Assembly (NCBI RefSeq): GCF_000499845.2
Contig: NC_023751.2
Coordinates: forward strand, 35,515,309 to 35,579,308
DNA from: Phaseolus vulgaris
Lineage: Eukaryota > Streptophyta > Magnoliopsida > Fabales > Fabaceae
Reading direction: 5' to 3'
Length of the DNA stretch: 64,000 bases
A program made the translations under genes and the position numbers. The stretch's first letter is position 1, and the number at the start of each line of letters is the position of its first letter. Below are positions 35,927-45,031 of the stretch, one piece after another. The notes beneath the pieces are model-generated. The model did no database searches. It had not been told where the DNA came from and worked only from the letters and a program-made list of their open reading frames with translations.

Positions 35927-36198
35927 TATGGGCTCGGGCTCGAGTCCCAGCCAGTGCAAAATGCCTCTAGGATTAATAAAAAATATAGATAGTGATATAT
36001 AATAATTTGTAATAATGAAAAATTAATTTTTTTTTTACTTACATACGGATAAATCCGTATGTAATATCCGTATGTAAATTACCTACGACAGTTTTACATA
36101 CGGATAAAAATCCGTATGTAAACCTGTTTTATATACGGATTTTGGGTCTTACATACGGATTTTGACTGTATGTAATTCCAATTTTTCTTGTAGTGTTT

Positions 36199-37887
36199 CA
36201 ATAATGTCTAGGGTTATGTCTCATGCATTCTATTTAACCTAATTGGACTTGTGTTAAGTGACATTTAGCTTAAGTAAGATATTACTTGCTTAAGCGAGTT
36301 TTATGAGAAAAAAACCCAACTTCATTGAGTCTTGGGCGAGTTCCTCAAGAATAATCTTGTTTGGGTGAATTTTCAATGTTTCAACTTTGTTTTTTCATCT
36401 TGTCTTTAACTTGTCATTCTCCTTTAGTCATTTTATCTCAATTTTTCCATAAATTACTAAAATTAGCACAAATTTAGAAATAGATCATTCATATTCATCT
36501 TATAATCCAAAAACATCTTCAAAGGTTCAAATTCCTACATTAAGTGTTGAATGATAACTATTTTAACAATTAAACTCTATAACTATCTATCTTTTTTATG
36601 AAATATTATTGAATTATGATATTTATCAATTACTTACGAAATTTTCTGTGTGTAACACTAAAATAGTTTAACGACAAATTATTCTAGATACACTCTAAGG
36701 AAATTTATCCATGAATCTATATCATTAGATAATATTAATAACACTACTTTTATTAATAATATTTTTAATAATTTTATTAATTATAGTATTAATAAATGTT
36801 AATATAATTACTAATATTATTATTTTTATTAATACTACTAATGTTGTAACTAATATTAATAATATTTTCAATAATTTTTACGAGTGGTATTAGTATTATT
36901 ATTAATATTATTACTATTATTAAATTTATTAATATTATTACTAATTTTATTATTAATATTATCATAATTGATATTAATATTATTTTTAATACTATTATTA
37001 ATATTTATTATGGATAAAAATAAAATAATAATAATAATAATATAATCATTAATAATTATTATAAATAGTAAAAAAAGTTTAAAAAATATAAAAAATAATG
37101 ATATTTATTTACGGATGGGTATGAAATGATATTATCTCTGAATAAAAATTCATGAAAATTTTGCCTACACCTTAGATTAGCTATAATTTTTAAGTCGTCG
37201 GTAATATGTAGGTAATGTATGACCATTTTTGTTATTTTTCTATAGATTTTTTTCATACATAGAGTCAATTTTTTTAGTATATATGATTAAATAATTCATT
37301 ATTATTTTAATTTATAACTATTAGTTCTAAATAAATAACTTAGTTAAACATTTGAATGAAAAAATTGCGACTCAATAAGTTTCTCAATTTAAACATGATT
37401 AACCTCTTGTGGAAACTACTCGTGTAAAAAACTAAACTAATATTAATTCCTTCAAATTATAAGACTACCTTAAATAGGGAACACACTATATATAATGTTT
37501 TAAAAAATTTAGTTGTTATGATCTATTTTCTATATAATATAACTTAACGTTGATTTGTTTTTAAAAGTAAATACTTGAATGATTTCATTGAGAAAAGAAA
37601 CTTAGTTAATGTCCCATTAATGGGGAGAAAATTTTCATGGTTTAGTGGTTTAGAGTAGAATTGATAGAATATTAATATAGTAAGATTGATAGAATATAAA
37701 TAAGTAGTGGTTAATAGACAAGTCTTAGACAACTCTAATTTGAAGGACAAACAAAGTGGATATGGACCACATAGTTTAAAGTATTGGATGCTTGGTTATC
37801 TGTTAGATTATTATTAAGAATCAATGGGGCAAAAACTCTGATAAAGGAACAACATTATTTTATTTTTGAGAGAATTTAAAAAAATGA
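36199..37887. other. Intergenic with TAA-rich tract
   Basis: 36730-37040 is a TTAATAT/TAATATTA-rich simple tract like that inside the CACTA element; the rest has no recognisable feature. Confidence 0.45.
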
Positions 37888-38027
37888 GACTACAAGAAAA
37901 TTACTAAATAAAAATTAATTTTAGATAAAAAAATAATTAGTTATTATATTAATTAAATTAGATATTATTTCAGAGACTAAAAAAATTATTGATATCTAAA
38001 TTAGTTTTGATTGTTAATAAAATATAT

Positions 38028-38680
38028 CACTACAATAAAATCATGAAATATAAACCAATTTTTAGAGACAAAAAATAATTAGTTGCTATAGTGACTAAAT
38101 TAGAGACTGACTAAAAAAAATAGTTTCTAAATTGGTGCCTTTTTTTTTTTTTTGATCAGCAAAGAATGAAATTAAATTAAGAGGGATACAAAAGGGATAT
38201 CCCAACCCTTTTACATAAACCAAACCACATTAAGAATCTCCAAGAATAAAGAGATGAACAAACACCCCAAAAGCAATAGAAAGATAATGTTTGCTGCATA
38301 AGCTAGACATCCTATTCCAGCTAGCACCGTGCTTCTATTGGAATGCTATAAGCACTGCAAACTGCAGCTACAAAACCATCAAAAACACCAAAATATTGCC
38401 ACCTCAATGACATTCCTTCTACCCGGTTTGCAGTGGCACGATTGTAGCACTTCTAAATTGGTGTCTAATTAACAACCAAGGTAATTAGATTCTAAATTTG
38501 GTAGCAAAACCCTTGATTGCTAATTAGACACCAATTTAGAAACCATTTAACAATAATAGAAACTAATTTAGAAACCAATTTTTTTTTAGTCTCTAGAACG
38601 GTGTCTAATTTAGTCACTATGACAACTAATTATTTTTTGCATCTAAAAATTGGTTTATATTACATGATTTTCTTAGAGTG
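38028..38680. mobile_element. Inner CACTA-type MITE nested in the outer one
   Basis: CACTACAATAAAATCATG at the left and TACATGATTTTCTTAGAGTG at the right; flanked by TAT on both sides (38025-38027, 38681-38683). It is itself interrupted by a LINE fragment at 38140-38450; without it the element would be about 330 bp. Confidence 0.82.
38140..38450 (-). mobile_element. 5'-truncated LINE fragment with 15-bp target duplication
   Basis: Begins (plus strand) with T14 followed by GATCAGCAAAGAATGAAATT, the complement of the LINE tail GCTGATC-A(n), then AAGGGTTGGGATATCCC in the position of the GTATAAGGGTTGAGA motif. It is flanked by TTCTAAATTGGTGCC (38125-38139) and TTCTAAATTGGTGTC (38451-38465), a 15-bp target-site duplication with one mismatch. 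Confidence 0.85.
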
Positions 38681-38939
38681 TATAAACTAGTTTCTAAATT
38701 GGTATCTAATTAGATACTGAGATTTTAGCTACCAACTTTAGTAGCTAAAATCTTAGTAATTAATTAGATACCAATTTAGAAACTAATTTATAAATTTTAT
38801 GAATAATAAAAACTACTTTAGATACCAATAATTTTTTTAGTCTTTAAAATAATATCTAATTTAATTAATGCATGGACTAATTATTTTTTTTCTCTAAAAT
38901 TAGTTTATATTTAGTGATTGGAGAATTTAAAGCAATGGA

Positions 38940-39578
38940 ATAAGGAAGGTTTGTGGATCTCAACTATCTGAAGCAAAATATTGTTTAAGGAGGTTTTGTT
39001 TGCCTAAATGGAAATGAAAAGAAATAAGGAACGTGGAACGCTATTTTAGATCTTGGTGTAACTTAAATGAAGCTAGATGATGTTCGCAATGGTGGTGGAG
39101 GGACTTTAGGAAGGTGTGTTGGGAAGATGAACATGATAATTCATTTGTCACTAATGTAGCATGAAAGGTTAGAATGGGTGCAAACATGAGGTTCTGGGAG
39201 GATAACCAAATAGGTTAAACTTCACTCAGTACAAGGTTTCCTAGGTTGTTTGCTGATTCTATATATAAAAAGGCAACAATACAAGAGTCAAGTAGATGAA
39301 ATGATAATGGTGGAGAATTGGGTGGTTTGACTAGGATTTACCTTGATGAATCACTAAGTCATTTCTAAGGGTGTGACATATTTGGTGGGGTGAGGTAAAT
39401 GTATTTGTAGGTCTCTGTATCCTGTCTGGATTTTTATCTTTGACCTGTAGTGCATTGTCTGTCGGATTTCCAGTTGGCAGAGTACTAGGAAACTTGGTGT
39501 TGGAGTTTTGTATAAGGGTTGAGACACTCCTGAAGTGTCTCGTTTTATTCTATTTATTATTTGCTGATAAAAAAAAAT
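38940..39578 (+). mobile_element. 5'-truncated, internally deleted LINE fragment
   Basis: Translation gives WWWRDFRKVCWEDEHDNSF and VRMGANMRFWEDNQIG, the block just C-terminal to the LINE reverse transcriptase, interrupted by stops. The 3' part jumps directly to TTTGTATAAGGGTTGAGACAC and TTTGCTGATAAAAAAAAA, so the zf-RVT part is deleted. Confidence 0.78.
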
Positions 39579-39579
39579 G

Positions 39580-40493
39580 AATCACTAAGTCATTTATTCT
39601 TTAGTTTTGTGATGATAATCATGAAATCTATATGTTATACATGAATGGGTATACCTACGATATAATATAATATAACTAATTTGAGTAAAATTTGTTTAGA
39701 ATCAAGGTGATGAACTTGAATATCAATATAGTTTGGAGGCACTAGATTAATGTTTAATAACAAGTAGATAGGTTATTCAGGGTATAATTTCTTGGTTAGG
39801 ATGCATGAAATATGTTCATAGGTGACTACAGAGAGTATAAAAAGTGTTTCACTTCCATCAATATAGTTTTATATCGCTTTGGAATCGACATCAAAGTAGT
39901 TTATATATACTTAGCTGATACAAAATTTTAGTGGTAATGTAGTTCTCATATATTCTCAAGCTTGCAGATTCTATTCTTAGGATCAATGTATGCAGAAGGT
40001 GTGTAGATCGGGTTGTTTCAGAGATGGATTGTGGCCAGAGGAATCCAACCGAAACAAATCTGAGGACACAAAGAAAGCATGTGTTAGTGATGGTGGATTC
40101 AAGAAGATTGTGCTGTTGTTGGATGTACAAAATGTGAAGGACTTTGTTTGCTGCATGAAGCAATGCAAAAACCACCACCAAAGCCTGTAGAGACATACAC
40201 AAATAAAGTTGATGGAGTTTAAGTATACATATACATATATATTTATATTGATATATATGTACAAGTTGAGCAACATGCAATTGAAAAACCTAGTATTTTA
40301 AGAATTTAGGTTAAGTGCACAGTAAAATTGGGTTGTAGATTATTTGGTGAGTAATCAGAAAGGCTCACCTTTTAAAATATAATGCCAGAAACTAAACCTT
40401 TACCTTAACATTCAAACATTATGTAACAAAACAATGAAACATAATGTACATTTTAACAAGCCATAATTGAAATCTGCAACAACAAGGAAAGCA
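39580..40493. other. Intergenic between LINE and MIR169 c
   Basis: 39990-40190 is less AT-rich and open on both strands (66-129 codons) but shows no recognisable domain; could be a relic exon. No transposon ends found. Confidence 0.4.
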
Positions 40494-40654
40494 AGCTCTT
40501 TCTAGAGACTCATATGAGAGAAAAGAGAGCAGAAATGAACAAGAATATCTTGCCGGCAAGACTGTGAAAAGGAATCAGAGTTTTTCCAAATGCCGGCAAG
40601 CCATCCTTGGCTCAAATCCTACTCTCTCTTCATCTTCATGCAAGTCATTTGAGC
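40494..40654 (-). ncRNA. MIR169: MIR169 hairpin c, variant mature sequence
   Basis: Mature sequence on the minus strand at 40593-40613: G followed by AGCCAAGGATGGCTTGCCGG, differing from b and e at position 13 (A to G). Star arm is the complement of about 40537-40556 (CCGGCAAGATATTCTTGTTC). Lower stem AGCTCTTTCTAG / CTCATATGAGAGAAAAGAG pairs with the complement of CTCTCTTCATCTTCATG and TTTGAGC. Loop about 36 nt. Position 13 G would make a G:U wobble with a standard NF-YA site. Confidence 0.9.
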
Positions 40655-40740
40655 ACACAATATTCAACTTCACTCACACACTCTTCTGTGCTTACATTTC
40701 AAACTCTATGCTCTTATGCATCAATGTTAATTAACTTTGC

Positions 40741-40748
40741 ATTTATAA
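40741..40748 (-). promoter_or_regulatory. TATA-like box of MIR169 c
   Basis: Minus-strand TTATAAAT about 130 bp upstream of the mature sequence. Confidence 0.5.
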
Positions 40749-40859
40749 GAAGAGGATGTCAAAGGCTGAAATTCCTAGCCAGGAACATTTGACATGCTGT
40801 TCCTGATCCAAAACCCTTTTTTGTTTGGAATCATTATTGTTCTTGCTACTTGCAGCGTT

Positions 40860-41085
40860 GAGAATGAATTGGCAAGGAACAAGCCAAAGTTGACTTTGCG
40901 CCATTAATTTTTGAGAACTGTTTGTTGATTGACTCATTAGTACTGTTGTTGTGGGAATAGAATAACGCAAGGGAGTGCAATCATAGTACCCATGTTTGTG
41001 TTATGGCATTGTCAATGAGAATTTGTTATCTCTTCTCCCAAATACGTGGATCAGAAGAGTATCTGATAAGATTTTGAAATTGGTT
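40860..41085 (-). promoter_or_regulatory. Duplicated upstream block of MIR169 c with W-box
   Basis: AAAGTTGACTTT at 40886-40897, TGTTGTTGTGGGAATAGAATA at about 40940-40960, then CCCATGTTTGTGTTATGGCA, GAGAATTTGTTATC and CAGAAGAGTATCTGATAAGA. Aligns with 32340-32575 and 52150-52345. The TACGTG motif of b and e is replaced by CTACTTG. Confidence 0.58.
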
Positions 41086-41284
41086 TCCAAAGCAACATTG
41101 ACAAAGTGGCTAATTAACCTTTCTAATCTTTTCTTGCATATCTTGTTTTGTGTTGGTGCTTTTCTTGGTAACTCTCCACTAGAGTTACATACAAATTCTT
41201 CACTTTACACTCTACTTTTATCTTTATGCCTCAAAAGAAAACTTTACTTTTCCAGCTGTGAAGAGTTTTTGAATCATTCGGGTG

Positions 41285-41286
<2 letters not shown>

Positions 41287-41322
<36 letters not shown>
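41287..41322. repeat. (AT)n microsatellite
   Basis: About 18 AT units; it creates an artefactual ORF (40996-41448) with a YI repeat. Confidence 0.9.
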
Positions 41323-41326
<4 letters not shown>

Positions 41327-41329
41327 GGA

Positions 41330-41748
41330 TTTTTCATGCGTGTAGGAAAATGGTTGGATCCCTCTTTCATGCTTCAGTGCTTTGCCTTTGTATCAGAATT
41401 CCTGTTAATATACGTGAAACACCTAATTTAATTTTGAAAAGTGTGTGAATTGCGATAATAAGTGAGATTTGGAAACATAGGAGTAAACATATTTTTAGAG
41501 GTGAAAAAATTGATTATTCTTTCATAGTTCAACTTTTTGTAATTGGTGTCTGGATTTTCTCGTTTGTATGTATTCGATTAAATATAAGTGATCTATTTAA
41601 GTTAGTCAAACTCTATTTGTTCTAGTAAAAAGTTAGTGGTAAACTTTTAAAAAATGAATTGTTTGTTTCTGTTTGATTTTGTACATATGCTAGATCATCT
41701 TTAAATAATTTTTATTTATTTATTTTTTATTGCCGATAAAAAAAAATT
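41330..41748 (+). mobile_element. LINE 3' fragment
   Basis: Translation ISEIWKHRSKHIFRGEKID matches the C-terminal LINE block at 28170 (VSEIRKHKNNVIFFKGG); ends with TTATTGCCGATAAAAAAAAA. Upstream part is mutated. Confidence 0.65.
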
Positions 41749-41749
41749 A

Positions 41750-42510
41750 TATTATGGTGTTTGAATTTTCAAGAGTCTCTTCTTCAAACAGATAAAATGT
41801 TTTTCTATATGTAACTCACGAAATAATATTTCTCTATTGACAGGAATGTTTGACATCATTTGATGACAAACACACTGTGCTTTGTTAATTTAGTTTAACG
41901 AAACATACAACAACCTCACTTTTAGCTACAGAATAACAAAGTAGTAACTTTTTTTTTGATAAACAATGACAAAGTAGTAACTTAATAAATCCATATACGG
42001 ATTCGCTTAAAACATGGATAAATTAGTGAAATATTTCAAATTTATTTTAATTTCGATTTCTTCCTAATTTTTCTACCTAGTAAAACATTTTTTAATATAA
42101 AATATTTTTAAGTTATTTTAGAACAGGGAAGTACTGTCTTAGTAGAATTTTTTTATAAGTATTTTACTGATAGAGTCGTAAACTTATAGAAGCTCACTCT
42201 TAATTTCAATTTCTTCACAATTTTTCTATATAGTCAAATTTAAGAAATGAGACTTTATTTATATTATTAATTAAGTATATAATTATTTTTTTAATATTCC
42301 TTTAGTGTCTAAGATTGAGTATAAAACTAAAAAAAATGAATATAAGTGGATATATTGACCAAGAAGTACATAGAAGTTAGAATGTAATTCAATCCTAATA
42401 CAATAAAGTTTAGCTAGCTACTCTAGCTTCTTTTGCTGCACCAAAATATGTAAAATTAAATCATGAGATTCGTAACTTCTAGTTGTATATGAGTTGAAAT
42501 GTTCACAATT
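41750..42510. other. Intergenic, nothing recognised
   Basis: AT-rich; no coding or repeat structure identified. Confidence 0.45.
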
Positions 42511-42512
42511 CT

Positions 42513-42830
42513 TTTTTTATCGGCAAGAAAGAATAAATGCGAACCACTTCAGGAGTAATCCTATTCTTATATAAATCGAAAATGAAACTCTTAGTCTTTC
42601 CCTAACAAAAACTTTAATCTCCTACCAACAATTAACAAAACTCCTACAAACACCCAAAAAACAATAAAGGGAGAAATCAATAATGCAAAACATCATTTAA
42701 CCAATCTCATACATAACAAAGGATCAAAACAACATTCAGAATAACAACAAAATATATAAAAATGTTTTGAAACTAACCCAAAACCAAATCTTTAACTGAA
42801 CAAGTGAACATTTTGAATACCCACAATTCT
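42513..42830 (-). mobile_element. LINE 3' tail fragment, minus strand
   Basis: Starts with TTTTTTTATCGGCAAGAAAGAATAAA and AACCACTTCAGGAGTAATCC (complement of the family tail GGATTACTCCTGAAGTGGTT); further in is CCAATCTCATACATAACAAAG, complement of the TGTATGAGATTGG region. Its 5' end lies next to MIR169 d. Confidence 0.7.
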
Positions 42831-42904
42831 TAACTTATATAATATTATATTTGTTCTTTATTAATAAAAAAAAATATTCAAAGATTTTACATTGAAAAAA
42901 AAAT

Positions 42905-42980
42905 AGTAAATAAGAGCCAAAAAGGACTTTAGCCGATTGTTGTTACACAACCGGCAAGTCATCCTTGGCTCATATTTACT
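42905..42980 (-). ncRNA. MIR169: MIR169 hairpin d, compact
   Basis: Mature sequence on the minus strand at 42951-42971 (same 21-mer as b and e). Star arm is the complement of about 42913-42935 (CGGCTAAAGTCCTTTTTGGC). Only about 15 nt separate the arms, and AGTAAATA (42905-42912) closes the base against TATTTACT (42973-42980), so the foldback is only about 76 nt. The downstream text (CTTCCATGAAAATCACCTTTGAAC) still resembles the other hairpins. Confidence 0.9.
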
Positions 42981-43107
42981 ATTCAATCTTCCATGAAAAT
43001 CACCTTTGAACAACTAAATTGCATGAATACTAATCAACCTTCTGTTTTTTTTCCTTCTTTTGTTTATCAGAGGGTATTCTGCTTCAGCAATCCATAACTA
43101 GTTAACA

Positions 43108-43116
43108 TATTTATAG
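43108..43116 (-). promoter_or_regulatory. TATA-like box of MIR169 d
   Basis: Minus-strand CTATAAATA about 137 bp upstream of the mature sequence. Confidence 0.6.
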
Positions 43117-43119
43117 CTA

Positions 43120-43674
43120 ACTTAGAGCATTGAAGTCAAAGATTAGCATGGAAGGTTGAGATAGATTTGGCTTATGGGAATAGAACTTAGGAGATAGATT
43201 CTGTCATCTAGAATTTGTTCCAAGTGTTACAAAAAAGGGTGAAGCGCGTTTGAAGCGTGTCATGATTATCCTTCTAGGTTAATTATTAGCAACAGCAACT
43301 ACTTTTTTTTACTGTTTCAATGCTAATCTCACTTTTGTTTTATGATGTTCATAGTCACTGTTTTAAAACATGCTATATTTTAGCATTTCAAAAAAGAAAC
43401 TTTTATTTTTAAGATATCTTTTCAATGTCCGAGATAATATTTTTAGTTACTATAATTACAACATAGTTAAGTAATTTATATTTATATTTCAACATAGTTA
43501 ATATTTTGCATACTTGCTCAACTCAAAGTTTACGTTGAGTTACTCTCATTAAAGCTTTGAGATACAGATATGAGAATTTTGAAAATGTATGCAAATAAAA
43601 AATCTCAACCTACATACTCAAGTTTCACTTAAAAAAAAATCATTAAATAAAAATTAATTTTAGTGACAATAAAT
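43120..43674. other. Upstream region of MIR169 d and MITE left fragment
   Basis: TATGGGAATAGAACTTAGGAG near 43175 recalls the GTGGGAATAGAATA upstream word of b, c and e. 43630-43674 is the left part of a CACTA-type MITE, cut by the LINE tail. Confidence 0.4.
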
Positions 43675-43755
43675 ACTTTTTTTATCAGCAAAAAATAATA
43701 AATAAATATGAATCACTTAAGGAGTGATCTAATCCTTATACAGAAAATAAGAAAA
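43675..43755 (-). mobile_element. LINE 3' tail fragment, minus strand
   Basis: TTTTTTTATCAGCAAAAAATAA followed by AATCACTTAAGGAGTGATC and CCTTATACAG, complement of the family tail. Confidence 0.7.
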
Positions 43756-43762
43756 GAAAATA

Positions 43763-44340
43763 TGATCTCAAGTCAGTAACTAGGGAACTATTGAAGTCTT
43801 CGTCTTCCTTCTTCGGTCGGGCAGGTTGCTAGGGCTCTGCTGGGATCCTTCTCGCCTTCGTGTCTCTCCTTCGACTCTCAGTCTTGGGTGAATGCCGAAT
43901 GGGGGAGGTACCTGCAGAAGGCACTCCGACACTCAAGTCAGTAAAACGGGTGATCGACACTCAGGTAGGTGCACAACAATAAATGACGTACCTTTTCCTT
44001 GAAAATCGCGCTATTTATATTATTTTAATGGGCTTACCTTATTGGACTTGATTAATGGAATGGATCACACTTAGGGTTGCATTACCTAATTCTTAATGAT
44101 AATTTAGCTTCACTGACCTTGGTTTGAGCGTAAATGGTTATACGTGTCGGTCGGTCTGACCGTGCGTGGTGTCTTGGCCAGCTCGGTCAGAGAGACCGAA
44201 CCACGTCAGTGTGTGTCTCGATCAACTTGGTCAGGGAGACCAAGCCACGTCATCATGTCGGTCAGCCATATCGGTACACTATCCAAACACCCAACAATAA
44301 CTACCTACAAGTTCTTACTCCAAAGACAATAAAAAAGGTC
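43763..44340 (-). mobile_element. LTR-like fragment, possibly a solo LTR
   Basis: GC-richer than its surroundings. On the minus strand: TGTTGGGTGTTTGG (about 44296), palindromic GGTCTCCCTGACC words, an AATATAAATAGCGCG box (about 44010), GGTACGTCATTTATTG, CTTGAGTGTCGGAGTGCC (about 43920-43937) and CTGCAGGTACC. TGTTGG...GATCA could be the ends, giving about 534 bp, but the flanking 5-mers do not match. The short ORFs at 44134-44385 are not genes. Confidence 0.5.
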
Positions 44341-44344
44341 TGCC

Positions 44345-45031
44345 CTTGGGAACAACCAGGTATATCAACATATATTAGTTTTTAATCAATATTAAAAATT
44401 AAATATTGTAGGTTTAATATCTAATAACTATGGCTATATCAAGATCAGCACACACTACTCCATAACTTATAATTTGCAGATAGAATTCCTCAAACCACAG
44501 ATACCATTTATTCCTTTACACCCTACAAGTATGTCTAAACCAAGAGAGAGACATGTGGTGTTCCATGAGGAACAATTTATTTATGATAATGTTGAAAGAA
44601 TTGGAAAAGGGTTGACCATGATGAAGCTTATTCCATCATAGTTCTGTCATCATCAAAAGATTATCTCCCTAACCAATCAGAACTTATTCCATACAACATT
44701 CAATCAATAACTCCAAACCACTAAATCACAAAATCTCCCTTCAAGATCTCAAATCTCTTCACTCAATTTATATTGTTCGCCATCTATAAATGTTTTTTTT
44801 TATCAGAAAAAAGATTCAATAACAGGAACGTCATCTATAAATATATTATTTGGAATTTAAAAAAGTAAAAATTGTAGTCACTATTAAAAAAAAAAAGTAG
44901 ACAATTGAATTTGGAAGTGTAAAGTGCAGTATTTTCATGATTCAGTTTGTAAATATAGAGCTAGATAATTAATTTAGAAAAAAAAATATAAGATTAATCT
45001 ACATGGATAATAGATTTTTTTTTTATAAAGT
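44345..45031. other. Intergenic, nothing recognised
   Basis: AT-rich; no ORF. Possible MIR169-unrelated promoter-like text, not assigned. Confidence 0.4.

Larger units (their letters stand above)
34045..36195. mobile_element. Complete non-autonomous CACTA element, 2.15 kb
   Basis: Left end CACTACAAGAAAAACGCG and right end ...TTTTTCTTGTAGTG are inverted copies with the diagnostic CACTA terminus, and both sides carry the triplet TTT (34042-34044 and 36196-36198), the 3-bp target duplication expected of the superfamily. Subterminal regions (34066-34350 and 36040-36170) are arrays of TTACATACGGAT and its inverse, the probable transposase-binding repeats. The interior is TAA/TTAATA-rich simple sequence, so the long low-complexity ORFs there (34277-34877) are artefacts. 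No transposase is encoded. Confidence 0.93.
37888..38916. mobile_element. Outer CACTA-type MITE, split by a nested insertion
   Basis: Left half 37888-38027 starts GACTACAAGAAAATTACTAA; right half 38684-38916 ends AAAATTAGTTTATATTTAGTG. The two halves read as one family member (about 375 bp) once the inner element is removed. The outermost bases have decayed and no target duplication is visible. Confidence 0.7.

Noticed and set aside
39891..40280. ORFs on both strands at 39.9-40.3 kb
   Set aside because: No recognisable domain or start context; overlapping open frames on both strands argue against coding. Left as unassigned.
40996..41448. 150-codon ORF on the plus strand with a YIYIYI tract
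   Set aside because: It crosses the MIR169 c upstream block, an AT microsatellite and a LINE fragment; no domain, no consistent origin.
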